Source: Symsagittifera roscoffensis (Eukaryota; Xenacoelomorpha; Acoela; Convolutidae). Taken from it: a DNA stretch of 64,000 nucleotides. A model generated the notes under the pieces. The model did no database searches, had not been told where the DNA came from, and saw only the letters and a program-made list of their open reading frames with translations. The first letter of the stretch is position 1. Each line of letters starts with the position of its first letter. Location of the stretch: the NCBI RefSeq assembly GCF_963678635.1, contig NC_087063.1:76531617-76595616 (forward strand), in the 5' to 3' direction. Below are positions 52,201-62,446 of this stretch, in pieces. The position numbers and the translations under genes were made by a program.

Positions 52201-52614
52201 TTATTGATCTGTTTCTGAACCATCACTGCTTTTTATCAAAGATTGTTTAATTTTAACAAAGCAGTGAATTGATAAATTGTGTGGCGATAAATTGATGCTG
52301 ACAAAAGGTCGCTGTCACCTGTAGGATATTTTTATCTGATTATCCATTGTGTTTTGTGTGTTGATTATATCATGTGAAAATTTTGTGATACTGTTATACT
52401 ATACAACAGGGTTGAGTTAGCGTTACATCAATACTGAGCAGGCCCTGAGTGTGTAACTCTAACTGAGTCACTAAGATTGTCATTGAGAAACCTAAGAGAC
52501 ATTCTTGATACTTACGAGATCGAAGAGGCAGCGTTAAGTAATTTAACTTGAACTTGTTCGCGGTACGTGTGCATTGCCATTAAATCATACGAATATTGTT
52601 TTTTGTCACAAAGC
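52201..52614 (+). other. Putative leader region of the Gypsy element
   Basis: AT-rich sequence without ORF between the 185-bp tandem pair and the first ATG of gag. I could not identify a primer-binding site or an LTR edge with confidence; no long direct repeat with the 62-kb side is visible. Confidence 0.35.
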
Positions 52615-54111
52615 ATGCAGCGCAGGGACTCGTTAGGATCGACTACTAAGATTCCCAGGCTGAGCAAGGGCAGCACGCGAAAATTTAAAACTAGGCGTAG
52701 CCAGTCCTCGTTTAGCAGCGCCTCCGACGTGTTTGCCAAAACCGAATCAACTAAAGGTCAACCTGATCTTTCAGTGAGCGAAATGAAATTAAGGAGCGAG
52801 AAAAACCTCGATGGCGATCAAAGGTGGAGCGCCGAAGCCGAAGCCGGAACCGTGAGCGAAACGCTTGTGGACCCCTTTGACGAAGGAGAGCGGACGCTTA
52901 TTCGACCCGAATTTGAGCCAAGCGAGGACCTCGAGCGGGAGGAAGTCTAGAGGATGGAGGAGACCTCGGAGCGTTCCGAGGTCGAGCCGCGAGAGGAAGT
53001 GTTATTCAAGGGAATGTCCAAATCGGAGACCAAGAGTCATAGGTGGAGGAGAGAATATTCACATTCGGCTAATACCCACTCATCTCTGGCCAAGCAGAGT
53101 AACAACGCGATGATTTCGAGTATAAGCCCGAGTGAAGAACAATCGTGTTCGAAGGCCAAGAAGAGTTGGAAGTCTTTGTACGATGAGCGCATGGCGTCAC
53201 TACGAACTGAAGGTTTATCTTCCAGTTATGACTACCCGGAGATAACCCATCCGGATGTGAACTTCACACCGTGCCCAAAGAACGACATGAGCAGGAAGGC
53301 GTCGTCCGCCTCGCCGACCAGGCCCACGACAGATGGGATAACGATGGGAGCGTCATCAACGTTCGACAGATTGATGACGTCGATGAGCAAGCAAAAAGGC
53401 GGTGCGTCATCAAGCACCAGGCTGCAGCCGCAGTTGACCTCATCTTCTTTGGGACTAACCCCGTCATTTGGGGCCACTGACGACATAAGTGACATGTTCG
53501 CTGGCGTAATGAATGGTCTGGATGAACTGAGACGGGGCATGACTAAGAGAATAGATCAGGTTGACGAGAGAGCTCACCAGGGTCGAGAGAATCTGAGAGA
53601 TGAACTAACGCACGCGAAGTCGCAGGCGAGGGTTGATCAGGCTCAATTGATTCGCAACACCGATCAATGCCTGGCGGAGAGCCTGGCACAGGCAAACAAG
53701 GAGTCACAGGAAAGAGAGGCTAGGATGACGAGAGAGATCGAGCGATTGTTGAACGATCATGATAGTACCTACGCCCACACGATGACTAGCCTGGAGACAA
53801 GGTTGGATGCCAAGTCTGACTTAATGATGCGGAATCTTGACGCGATCCTGAATGGGAGCAATTGGCAGGAGCGTTCCAACCAAAGAGAGCGCTCACGCCA
53901 TGCGAATGATGGAGATGGTACGGGCAGCAATGCCAGAGCCCAGCAAAGCTCGAGAACAAACTACGAACCTAGGAACAAGGAGCGGCCAAGGGCAGCCCCG
54001 TCGAGGCCTGGCTGGACGAATTCAGTCCCGCCGGAGGCAGATGCTACACCGGAGACAACCAGATCTGACTACAGTCTCACAGGACACAACGATGTATGCC
54101 TCGATGTTTGA
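52615..54111 (+). pseudogene. Gypsy gag, N-terminal half (interrupted by TAG)
   Basis: First ATG at 52615 (MQRRDSLGS). A TAG at 52948-52950 interrupts the frame, which then continues to 54111. The sequence is serine-, glutamate- and arginine-rich. Residues encoded about 53,490-53,850 (MNGLDELRRGMTKRIDQVDE, LTHAKSQARVDQAQLI, QEREARMTREIERLL) predict a long coiled coil, as in many gag N-terminal regions. The frame ends at 54111 shortly after the capsid-like part begins in the next frame near 54,080, so a frame change separates the two halves of gag. Confidence 0.65.
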
Positions 54112-55675
54112 GCCTCTGAACAGATCTCTCGAAAAATTCATCACCAAACTCTCAAAGTCAACCGAGAGAGGAGAGAGGCGAAGAAGGACACTGAAAAAGC
54201 CGAAGTCATACAAAGACGAGTCAGACGGCTGCATTGATACTTGGATAGAGGTGATGAAGTTACACTTTGAGGAAGAGAGTCTCTCCGAGAAACAAGAATG
54301 CAGCGCGCTAACGAGCAACCTGGAGGGTACTGCACTAAATTGTGTAATGGCGAAAAGAACCAATGAGAGAGACAGCGCTCTCAAGATATTTGACATCCTG
54401 CTGAATCGTTTCGGCTCTGGAGTACAAGGGCACCAGGCTATGGTGAAGTTCGAAAAGAGGCGTCAAAGAGATGACGAATCCATAGACAAATTTTTGGACG
54501 ACCTTGAATTGCTTAGGAGGAGAAGCAATCCCGATGAGAGAATATCCGAGCGGAACTTGGCGATTGCTTCGAAGTTCATGGACGGAGTAAGGAGTGAGGA
54601 GTTGAAGACGATGTTGGCCACACACTTCACCCTGTCACTTGACCAGGTACCCACGCCCGATGATTTGCGTATGAATTCACGCGAGTATTTACTCATAAAA
54701 CCGAGGGCGCAAAACCGTTACAGCAATTATGGTAACTATAGCGGGACAAACACTGGTGCGAACTCCAGTTGGTACAAACCTCGCGATGACATGGATAAGA
54801 GGAGATCGTGTGCGAATTGTGTATCGATGGACCATTACGTTTCCGCGTGTTCTGCATACAAACAGAACATGAACGCGATAGGCTACTTTCTCGAGGACGC
54901 CGACGCGACCGACGAGGATCACGAAGAGTACGTCAGAGGGCTCATCATGAAATATGGTCCGAGGTGTTTCTTCTGTAATTTGGAGGGACACTTCAAGTCG
55001 GATTGTACTCAATTTTGGGATGCAGTGGCGGACGCGAAACATCCCCGCCACAAAGAGGCGCTTTCGGGTGTCAAGGCCAGTCGAGCACGTCTGATGAACG
55101 ATGCCGAGTCTCGGAGAAAGGAGACGATACCGAGCACCTTCACGACCAAAAAGGTAAAGACACTGCCTGATGAGATGGTAGCCTCGAACCTGGAGGCAGA
55201 GTCGTCTAGCCCACTCAAGGTGGATTACGGCCTGGCGGCAAGGACAGCGCTGCAGAATGTCAAACAGGACCTAGCCACGAAAGAAGTGGAGCAATGGGTA
55301 AGGTCGGAGCTGGAGAGCACAGATCTTCGGGAAAGTTTTAATATTCTGGGTAAAACGACGAAAGTAGAAGACAAAGAGGAACCCAGGAAACAGGGACTAA
55401 AACTGAATGTTATATCTGGGAGAACTTTCGGCATGATGAAGGAGGGGACGAAAATAATGTCCATTATCTCAGTCGCAGGGCACCAGGTGGTCAAGAACTT
55501 GAGTGAACCATCCGAGATTACACTTGTCCACCTGGACATCTATGCCGACTACCTGAAGGAGAAAGATCCCAAACTGGACTCCAGGGCAGTGCGAGCGCTG
55601 CTCACAACAGGAGGTCCGAGGCTGATGAAAGTGGATGGACATTATATCGATGTCCATGGCCCTTACCCGATGTAA
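53852..55675 (+). CDS. Gypsy gag, capsid and two zinc knuckles
   Basis: The coding-like part starts about 54,080 (YASMFEPLNRSLEKFITKLS); the upstream portion of the open frame overlaps the N-terminal gag frame and is probably not coding. A retrotransposon gag capsid domain follows: WIEVMKLHFEEESLSEKQEC, LNRFGSGVQGHQAMVKFEKR, SIDKFLDDLELLRR. Two CCHC knuckles: CANCVSMDHYVSAC (about 54,810) and CFFCNLEGHFKSDC (about 54,966), both C-x2-C-x4-H-x4-C. They package element RNA. The frame ends at TAA 55673-55675, overlapping the next ATG as TAATG. Confidence 0.75.
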   Translation: MGAIGRSVPTKESAHAMRMMEMVRAAMPEPSKAREQTTNLGTRSGQGQPRRGLAGRIQSRRRQMLHRRQPDLTTVSQDTTMYASMFEPLNRSLEKFITKLSKSTERGERRRRTLKKPKSYKDESDGCIDTWIEVMKLHFEEESLSEKQECSALTSNLEGTALNCVMAKRTNERDSALKIFDILLNRFGSGVQGHQAMVKFEKRRQRDDESIDKFLDDLELLRRRSNPDERISERNLAIASKFMDGVRSEELKTMLATHFTLSLDQVPTPDDLRMNSREYLLIKPRAQNRYSNYGNYSGTNTGANSSWYKPRDDMDKRRSCANCVSMDHYVSACSAYKQNMNAIGYFLEDADATDEDHEEYVRGLIMKYGPRCFFCNLEGHFKSDCTQFWDAVADAKHPRHKEALSGVKASRARLMNDAESRRKETIPSTFTTKKVKTLPDEMVASNLEAESSSPLKVDYGLAARTALQNVKQDLATKEVEQWVRSELESTDLRESFNILGKTTKVEDKEEPRKQGLKLNVISGRTFGMMKEGTKIMSIISVAGHQVVKNLSEPSEITLVHLDIYADYLKEKDPKLDSRAVRALLTTGGPRLMKVDGHYIDVHGPYPM

Positions 55676-56066
55676 TGAATGTGGATGGCATCAATATCTA
55701 CACAAAAGCTCACATAACTGATGCGAACGATCAGATTGGCCGGATATACATTGGTCAAGAGGAGCTGAAGGTTAGACGAATCGGACACAACGAGATGCTC
55801 GAACAAGATGCGGTGCACATAGGTTGCGAGGCCGATCTGGCCGCACACGTGCTGGACGTGCAAGGCAGACAACTTTCAGTAAAGGGACTGCTAGACACGG
55901 AAGCAGTGGTTAGTGTCATGCCAGTCAAAACTTGGACCGACATGGTTTCGAAAGGTCGGATCTCATACCGACAAACATCAGGTTGGCAGCTGCCAATCAG
56001 GGAGCGATCTATGTGACTGGACGAACCCCGATCATTTCACTGCAGCTCGGAGGAAGACATCTTTAG
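55675..56066 (+). pseudogene. Gypsy aspartic protease, active-site mutant
   Basis: ATG at 55675 overlaps the gag stop (TAATG). The active-site segment is VKGLLDTEAVVSVMPVKTW; retropepsins have D-T/S-G, so G is replaced by E and the enzyme should be dead. The frame shifts near 55,980 and the expected flap side (AIYVTGRTPIISLQLGGRHL) runs in the RT frame, where a TAG at 56064-56066 interrupts it before MSFLVVENLDESDQFILGRD, the conserved end of the protease ('LGRDxL'). Confidence 0.7.
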
Positions 56067-58313
56067 ATGAGCTTCCTAGTAGTGGAGAATTTGGACGAAT
56101 CAGACCAGTTCATCTTAGGAAGGGATTTCGTGCGCAACTTTGATGTCACGATCGATCTCAATGACGGGTTGATTAGGATCAAGGTTCCTGAGAGAAAGTA
56201 TGAAAAGAGACCCCTTAATAAGATCTTAATTAACCAGGCCAAGGTGCCGATTTTTCTGGATCGAAAAGTTAGGTTAAAACCAAACCAAGCCGTAGTAGCG
56301 ACGTTTAGGATGAGGAACTTGAATGAACTCAGCAATGACAGACAGGTGTGTCTGGTACCAAATCCAAACAATAAAAGCTCGGCTATTTTAGGAAGAAGCT
56401 TCTCACTCACTCAGAGCGGACTGTGTGTGAGTGTGCTATTGAACACAGAAGCAACAACAGTGACAATACAGAGGGGAAAGAAACTTGGCTATGTTTTGCC
56501 TCTGAACACGGACTTTCAGAGTGTGGAGAACTTGAAAGAGTTTGATGTAACTAAATGTCCATTGCATGCGAACCAAGAATGTATAATGAGGAGAGTGAAT
56601 GAATTGAAATCTTCTAGGAAATTGTTTTCAATGAAATCGGAAACAGATGATGGGCTGTCTAGTTGCTCCGACTTTCCTGAGAGGCCGACAGAAGCAGAGT
56701 TAGCAGCAAATAAACCAGTCCTACTCGAGATAGAACATTTGAAGGGTAGAATATCAGACAAGGAACTAGATTCGCTCAGAGCGGTGCTAAGTCGGAACGC
56801 AGACGTTTTTTCGAAACATAAGGCCGACATAGGTTGCTGTATTTTTGTAGAACACGAGATTGAGATAGAAGAGGGCTCGGTACCTCATAGGGAAGGGGAG
56901 AGAAGAATGACCCCCAACAAGTCAGAAGCGTGTAGGAAGGAAATCGAGATGTTAATGGAGAAAGACATGATCGAGCCGTCGAAGTCCCCGTGGGCTTGTG
57001 GCGTGGTCATGGCGAAAAAGAAAGGGGGACAACTCAGATTTTGTTGTATTTTCCGTTATCTGAACGCAGTGACTATAAAGGACGCATACCCGATTCCCCG
57101 CATCGATGAGAGCCTATCCAAGCTGGGAGACGCGAAGTTCTTCACGACGTTGGATTTGGGCTCTGCGTTCTGGCAAGTGCCACTCAGAAAGCAAGATCGA
57201 GAGAAAACATGCTTTGCGTGCGAGCTAGAATTGTTCCAGTGGAAGAGGATTCCGTTCGGGTTGTGCAACGCGACGGCCACATTCCAGCGACTGATGGCCC
57301 AGGCACTCACGATTGTCACTAAGAAATACGGGAATCTCATCATGTGTTATGTTGATGATGTCGTGATTGCAACACCAACCTTAGAAGACCACATAGAGAG
57401 GTTGGAGGAGGCGTTTTCTTGCATGAAGCAGGCGGGTCTGAAATGTAAGCCCTCTAAGTGTGAAATCCTCAGAGATTCCATAAAATATCTGGGCCGCCTG
57501 GTGGACAAACATGGAGTGAGACCAGATCCTGAAGAGTTCATCAAGGGGTATGCTGACAAAATATACCCCATGCAGCAGTTGATGAGAAACAAGGGCAAAA
57601 AGTTCACTTGGACTGATGAGGCACAAGTTTCATTTGAAAACATCAAACGTGAACTTTGCGAGGCACCGGTCCTCGGCATGCCAACAGATAAGGGGATGTT
57701 CGTGCTGGACACGGATGCATCAGTGGTTGCGATATCGGGCATACTTCACCAGGAGCAGGAGTGGAATGGGAGAACGGTTCTTCGTCCGATAGCCTACGGG
57801 AGTAAAATCCTGAGTGATACTGAAATGAAGTACGGCGCACCAAAAGCGGAGATGTTTGCGGTGATCACTTTCGTGGAAAAATACAGGGCCTACTTGGGGA
57901 GTGCTCCCTTCAAGTTACGTGTGGATAATCGTGCCCTTGCCTGGCTGAAAACCTATTCGATGGACCAAAGTTATATTGGTCGTTGGATCGTGCGCCTGGA
58001 TGGATACCACATGATCATAGAGCATCGTACCCGTGACAAGCACCAGAACGCAGATAGCCTCAGTAAAAAGACAGAATTTTATGAGCGCCTCGAGGAGAAA
58101 CAGGCTAACCAATCAGAAATCAAAGACGGGTTTTCATTTCTGGACAAGGAAACCTACGACAAACTACCACTTACTAGGTGGTTAGACAAGTCAGGGCATC
58201 CTATACCCGGAGGACACCCTGACCTTCCAGTGGAAACGGCCGCGGAGATAAAGCTTTTAGCCAGAGGCGAGCCCGTTCCGTTGGATCTGCTAGTCCGATC
58301 CAATTTGGTATAG
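56067..58313 (+). pseudogene. Gypsy reverse transcriptase and RNase H
   Basis: The protease tail (FILGRDFVRNFDVTIDL) is followed by a long linker. RT motifs: MIEPSKSPWACGVVMAKKKG, RFCCIFRYLNAVTIKDAYPI (usual D of 'C-D-Y/F-R' is I), FTTLDLGSAFWQVPL, IPFGLCNATATFQRLM, MCYVDDVVIATPTLEDH (intact YVDD) and SIKYLGRLVDKHGV. The usual 'FLGxxNYYRxFI' thumb region is missing: DPEEFIKGYADKI joins directly, an in-frame deletion of roughly 30 codons. RNase H follows: FVLDTDASVVAISGIL, ETEMKYGAPKAEMFAV, FKLRVDNRALAWLK, KHQNADSLS. Stop TAG at 58311-58313; the frame continues beyond. Confidence 0.85.
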
Positions 58314-60293
58314 CAAGAACTTACCAGGCTGGGTATAAACAGCATGGCTCTATTGAACAGGACTGTGAACGTGGCGCCGGACGTCATGGGAAAGGTCCGC
58401 GACTTGCTGGACAGGGAAGTGGATAGGCATGATCGTGAGTGGATGGAGACCATGTAGCGGTTGACTGTCACCGAGAGAACAGAGAAGAGGCCAGTGTCCA
58501 TTCGCCGCCGAGGCGTTGAACGGGATTGCAGGTCGATAGTCAACCAGCTGGTGAGCTCGATGCCGAAGGAGGTCTTGTTGAGAACTTCGTTCACTGAATA
58601 TGGAACACTGAATCAGACCCAAGCCACTGAGGAAGTTAGGATCAAGTCGAAATCTAGCTTCGCGAGGAGAGTGCATTTCACGGATGCGAAAGAAGAATAC
58701 GAGCCGAGCCCAGATTGTTCGTCCGTGGACGAGACAATGTCCGGGGAGTCTGATACCTTCGAGCCAGTCAAGGACGACTCGTCTGAGGAGTCAGACACCT
58801 TTGAGCCCGTGCAGGACGACGTGTCCGGGGAGAGGTTGACGAGACCACCTAGGGGCAGAGATCTGTCCGGGGAGTCGGGTTCGAAGCGACCAATGGACAG
58901 AGTTTTGTCCGGGGAGTCAAGAAACATCTCAAACAACTTGGAATATGATGTTGGGGAATCAGTCGACTCAAGTGTTGACTCGAGGCCCCAGTCCTGGGAC
59001 AACACATCTGAAACAACTTCCAATTCCGATATGTCAGAGATCGCAATCCACTCCTTATTGGTAGACTGGAAGCAGCGCGGGCTGGACCGAGAAACGCATC
59101 AGGATCCAGACAGGGACAGATACACCTCAGATGAAGAGGGCACTGTGGTAGATAATGCCGCAGACGAGCTCGAGCTGATAGCAGTCTCGAAACGCCCAAC
59201 CAGATTGCTGCCACATGGTACGGTCGTCCGTACCAATCTGGAACCATCTGTGCAGGAAGCGACGCCTTTGAAAAAGATATGGTGTGTCAAGTTGATGGAC
59301 GATGCTCATGCTCCGGAGATAATGAGTGGGCAGATGAATGTGGTAAAGACGTATTTGAAAGCCAGGTACAGGCTGTCGGATCTCCTAAGGGCTCAACGAA
59401 ATGATAGAATGACGAGCAGTCTGAAAAGATGGATCGCGAATGGAGCATCTGACAAGGGAGACTTGGAAGAAGACAGCTACAAGATCTTGAAGCAATTCTA
59501 CTTGAAGCGAAACGACTTGTTGTACCTGAACAAGGACGGAATCGTAGCCTGCAAACGAAAAGAAGAGGACAAGGTCCTCTATAAATACAATTCAATAGTG
59601 TTACCACAGTTGTACCAGACCGAATTGCTCTTTCGCTCACATGATCAGATGGGCCATCAAGGCGTGGACAAAGTGTATAACAGGATACAGAAACGATTCG
59701 AATGGCCGGGATTGAAGAAGGCTTGTGAGAAGTGGATCGCCGCATGCCTGTCATGTCAGCAGGCGAAGGATCCCAGGAAACTAAGGTTCCCCCTACAGTC
59801 AATAGAGTCGTCAGGTTTCAACGAAGTGGTGCAAATTGATCATCAGAAAATCTGCATGACAGCAACGGGCTATAATCAGGTGCTGGTAATGATCGACCAT
59901 TTTACGAAGTATGCGGAGGCAGCACCCTGCATGACAGCATCGGCGGAAGAAACATGCGATCATTTGATTAATGTGTCGATAGCGAGGCATGACTGCCCCA
60001 TCACATTCCAATCGGACAATGGCAAAGCATTCGTGGGTGATCTCACGAAGGAGTTAATGGAAAGGTCGCAGGTAGCGCAGGCCCACTCGACCACTTATCA
60101 CCCGAAAACGAATGGCCTAGTCAAGAGGCAAAATCGAACACTGGTATCCATGCTGAGAGTCTATTGCTCGCGTTACATGGATGACTGGGACAAGCACTTG
60201 CCGCAAGTGATGGGTGCTTACAACAGCACGGAGCATTTCACTACAGGAATAAGTCCGCACATGATGCTAACGGGTCAAAAGCACTCCCGTTGA
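58314..60293 (+). pseudogene. Gypsy spacer with SGES repeats and integrase
   Basis: Same frame as RT, with TAG at 58311 and 58456. About 58,680-59,040 is an acidic, repetitive spacer (DETMSGESDTFEPVKDD, SEESDTFEPVQDD, DLSGESGSKRP, VLSGESRNIS). The integrase zinc finger is HDQMGHQGVDKVYNRI ... CLSCQQAKD. Catalytic core: VVQIDHQKICM and MIDHFTKYAEAAPC (first D), TFQSDNGKAFVGDL (second D), NGLVKRQNRTLVSML, where the conserved catalytic E (usually 'GLVERxNRT') is K. The frame is lost near 60,285. Integrase would insert the cDNA; this copy cannot. Confidence 0.8.
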
Positions 60294-60706
60294 CGTTTTT
60301 CTACCCTGAATATGAGGGGAAGAGGACAGCACCGCAAGCGTACGTGCGGGATGTTATCAGAAGACAGCAGGACCTCAATGACTTATGCAGGAGGAACACA
60401 CAACAGGCGCAAATTAGACAAAAAAGGAGGTTTGACAAAAGGACAGCCGATGCGAAAGCCTACTCAGTTGGCGACTACGTCTGGGTGTTCCAGGAAGTGG
60501 TTCCACCAAAAGGAACCAAAAAATTATTAAAGAAATGGCGTGGTCCCTTTCAGATAACAGAGGTGCACCAATGAGGTCGTTTTTATTGATTGAGCACTGG
60601 AAGAGCAGCTTATTACGAAAATATCAAACCACACAATGCCTCGGACTGGTGTATCCCAGCAGACATGCAAGAGGGAGACTATTTGATAGTGGATCCTGCT
60701 TGTTAA
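60290..60706 (+). pseudogene. Gypsy integrase C-terminal (GPY/F-type) region
   Basis: It continues the integrase in the next frame: TFFYPEYEGKRTAPQAYV, QKRRFDKRTADAKAYSVGDY and KKLLKKWRGPFQITEVHQ, the basic region with the GPY/F motif (here GPF). In-frame TGA at 60572-60574 and 60587-60589 and TAA at 60704-60706 interrupt it. Coding-like sequence between them (STGRAAYYENIKPHNASDW) shows the frame runs into the macro-domain ORF. Confidence 0.7.
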
Positions 60707-61978
60707 GTGAATGAAAGGGGTACTCGCGACAAAAACGACGTGAATGAGGTGGTGGACGATTGCGACCTACCACTGGATCTGGAGTTGACCGAGCGAGTAG
60801 AGGTGGACGACGAAACTCTACCTTATGCCGAGGAAGACTGGGACTGCCCGGAACAAATCGAAATTGACAAAGGAATACAGCCTGACTTTCCTCTCACCAT
60901 GGAAACACGCCAGAGCAAGAGAGGAAAAAACAAGAAGAAATACAATCCGTACGGCGAGGATTTCGTCGTAGACAGGATAGTTGTAAGTGACGTCATGGAC
61001 TCGCTAGTGGGACTGGACGAAGTGGCGATGCTAGAAGAAATCGACTTGGTGAATGATATGGATCAAGATTGGATCGAAGATCGATCAGAACCGGAAGTGG
61101 AGTTCGAACCAGAAGCGGAACAGACTAATAAGCAAGAACTAACGAACTTGCGCGTGCTCGAATGGCTTCATGATCTGCCGACAGATCCAAAAAAGACGAT
61201 TCTGACGATTCAGGACGTCGATAAAGACGGCATAAAATACATCAGTCATGACAATACTGAGTCCAACTGGGTCGCACCAGATGGTCCTCTACGTGTTCCA
61301 CAATCCAACCTCGATCTCCTAGACTTTAGGCGATCGACGGGGACGTCGATGGATATTTTTGTCCGGGGAGTGGGGGTAGGACTCACCCACACCAAAAATC
61401 TGATAATAGAAAAATTGAAATCGGCAAGAGAAACCGGAGAACTAGAGACAGAGGGCGAGAATGCTAAAAAACCACCTTTTGGACGAATTTTTGAATCGTA
61501 TTTTGATCTACCGAACCATTATTCAAACAATAACGTCATAACGGACAGCGATTTCATACTCACGGAACGCACGTGCGCTATAGCGATAACCGCGGACGTA
61601 AGCTTCAAAACAGCACTGGCGGCTGATTTCAAAAGAGAGTATAAGAACATCGAATTTTTATGGAAACAGAGGCCTGGTGTGGGAGGGATGATAGCGCTGC
61701 CCCCTGTTGCATCACAGATACCAGGGAAATATTTGTGTTTCCTGGTTACCAAAGCCACTGATAGGCAACACGTAGATCCAGAGAGCTTGGTATTGGCCTT
61801 GACTCGACTTAGGGATTTTTTGGTTGAGAGAGGAGTAACCTCTCTCTCGTTACCAGTAAATGATCCTAATAGGGGAAAGCTACATCCGAGAGAGTTGTAC
61901 GCACTTGTACATGTGATATTTTCAGAAACTGACATAGAGGTTTACTTACATAAAAAATACTATCTGAGCATATGCTAG
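60707..61978 (+). CDS. Macro-like (ADP-ribose-binding-type) domain at the 3' end of Gypsy pol
   Basis: 423 open codons to TAG at 61976-61978. The first half is acidic and linker-like (LPYAEEDWDCPEQIEI). A conserved-looking block follows (WVAPDGPLRVPQSNLDLLDF, IFVRGVGVGLTHTKNLIIEK). The C-terminal about 150 residues read as a macro-type alpha/beta fold: CAIAITADVSFKTALAADFK, KQRPGVGGMIALPPV, GKYLCFLVTKATDRQHVDPE, LVLALTRLRDFLVERGVTSL, SLPVNDPNRGKLHP, LVHVIFSETDIEVYLH. Macro domains bind or remove ADP-ribose. It follows the integrase in the same frame, so in an intact relative it was probably a C-terminal pol domain. The structural call is by pattern and needs a profile search. Confidence 0.5.
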   Translation: MNERGTRDKNDVNEVVDDCDLPLDLELTERVEVDDETLPYAEEDWDCPEQIEIDKGIQPDFPLTMETRQSKRGKNKKKYNPYGEDFVVDRIVVSDVMDSLVGLDEVAMLEEIDLVNDMDQDWIEDRSEPEVEFEPEAEQTNKQELTNLRVLEWLHDLPTDPKKTILTIQDVDKDGIKYISHDNTESNWVAPDGPLRVPQSNLDLLDFRRSTGTSMDIFVRGVGVGLTHTKNLIIEKLKSARETGELETEGENAKKPPFGRIFESYFDLPNHYSNNNVITDSDFILTERTCAIAITADVSFKTALAADFKREYKNIEFLWKQRPGVGGMIALPPVASQIPGKYLCFLVTKATDRQHVDPESLVLALTRLRDFLVERGVTSLSLPVNDPNRGKLHPRELYALVHVIFSETDIEVYLHKKYYLSIC

Positions 61979-62446
61979 GAATTGCGTTTGGCGATAAGTG
62001 GTTTTTAATAAGTTACTTGATAAGAATTAGTGTCAAGTTTTAGATTAGGATTAAGTTTTAGGTTAGGATTAAATTTTTATGTTTTTATGTGATAATATAG
62101 ATGTTCATTTGTTTATGTGTTATGTTATTGTTATGATATGTTTTATATTTCGTGTCATAAAAGACCTAGAGTACTCCAGGTCATCAAGGTGACAGCGCTC
62201 ATTTGTGCTACCCTGACATAGATACAGGTGGACGATCCACCTTGGTGCTAAATTTTTAAATCAAAATCGAGAAGAGAATTTCCATGAAGAGTTTTAAAGA
62301 GTTGAATGATGTTTAATCCAAAAATGATGGTATTAAGTCGCGACTTGTTTTTTAGATCTTGATTGATGAGAAATTGTTTATTGAATTCATTGAATCAAAC
62401 GAGACAGGAAGAAACTACACGACAGCAAGAATGAACACGATAAGAA
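61979..62446. other. AT-rich gap between the Gypsy pol and the SGNH-type ORF
   Basis: About 470 bp with no ORF. Contains gattaggattaagttttagg-type short repeats (62,044-62,072), gacctagagtactccaggtc (62,164-62,183), a palindrome-like stem, and ggtggacgatccacc (62,228-62,242), a perfect hairpin. It could be an untranslated region or part of an LTR; no direct repeat partner was found. Confidence 0.4.

Larger units (their letters stand above)
52615..61978 (+). mobile_element. Ty3/Gypsy LTR retrotransposon (decayed) with 3' macro-like domain
   Basis: The plus-strand order gag, protease, RT, RNase H, integrase, macro-like domain is the Ty3/Gypsy order with an addition. The DNA is markedly GC-richer than its surroundings. 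In-frame stops are at 52948 (TAG), 56064 (TAG), 58311 (TAG), 58456 (TAG), 60572 (TGA), 60587 (TGA) and 60704 (TAA). Frame changes lie near 54,080, 55,675, 55,980 and 60,285. LTRs were not found by eye. Confidence 0.85.

Noticed and set aside
53232-53540. Minus-strand ORFs inside Gypsy gag and pol
   Set aside because: Shadows of GC-rich coding sequence on the plus strand.
62044-62075. Telomere-like ttagg repeats after the Gypsy pol
   Set aside because: Only a few irregular copies (gattaggattaag, ttaggttagg); no array.
52310-62200. Inverted cgctgtcacct near 52,310 and 62,190 as terminal repeats of the Gypsy element
   Set aside because: Only about 11 nt, inverted rather than direct, and not at plausible element ends; likely chance.
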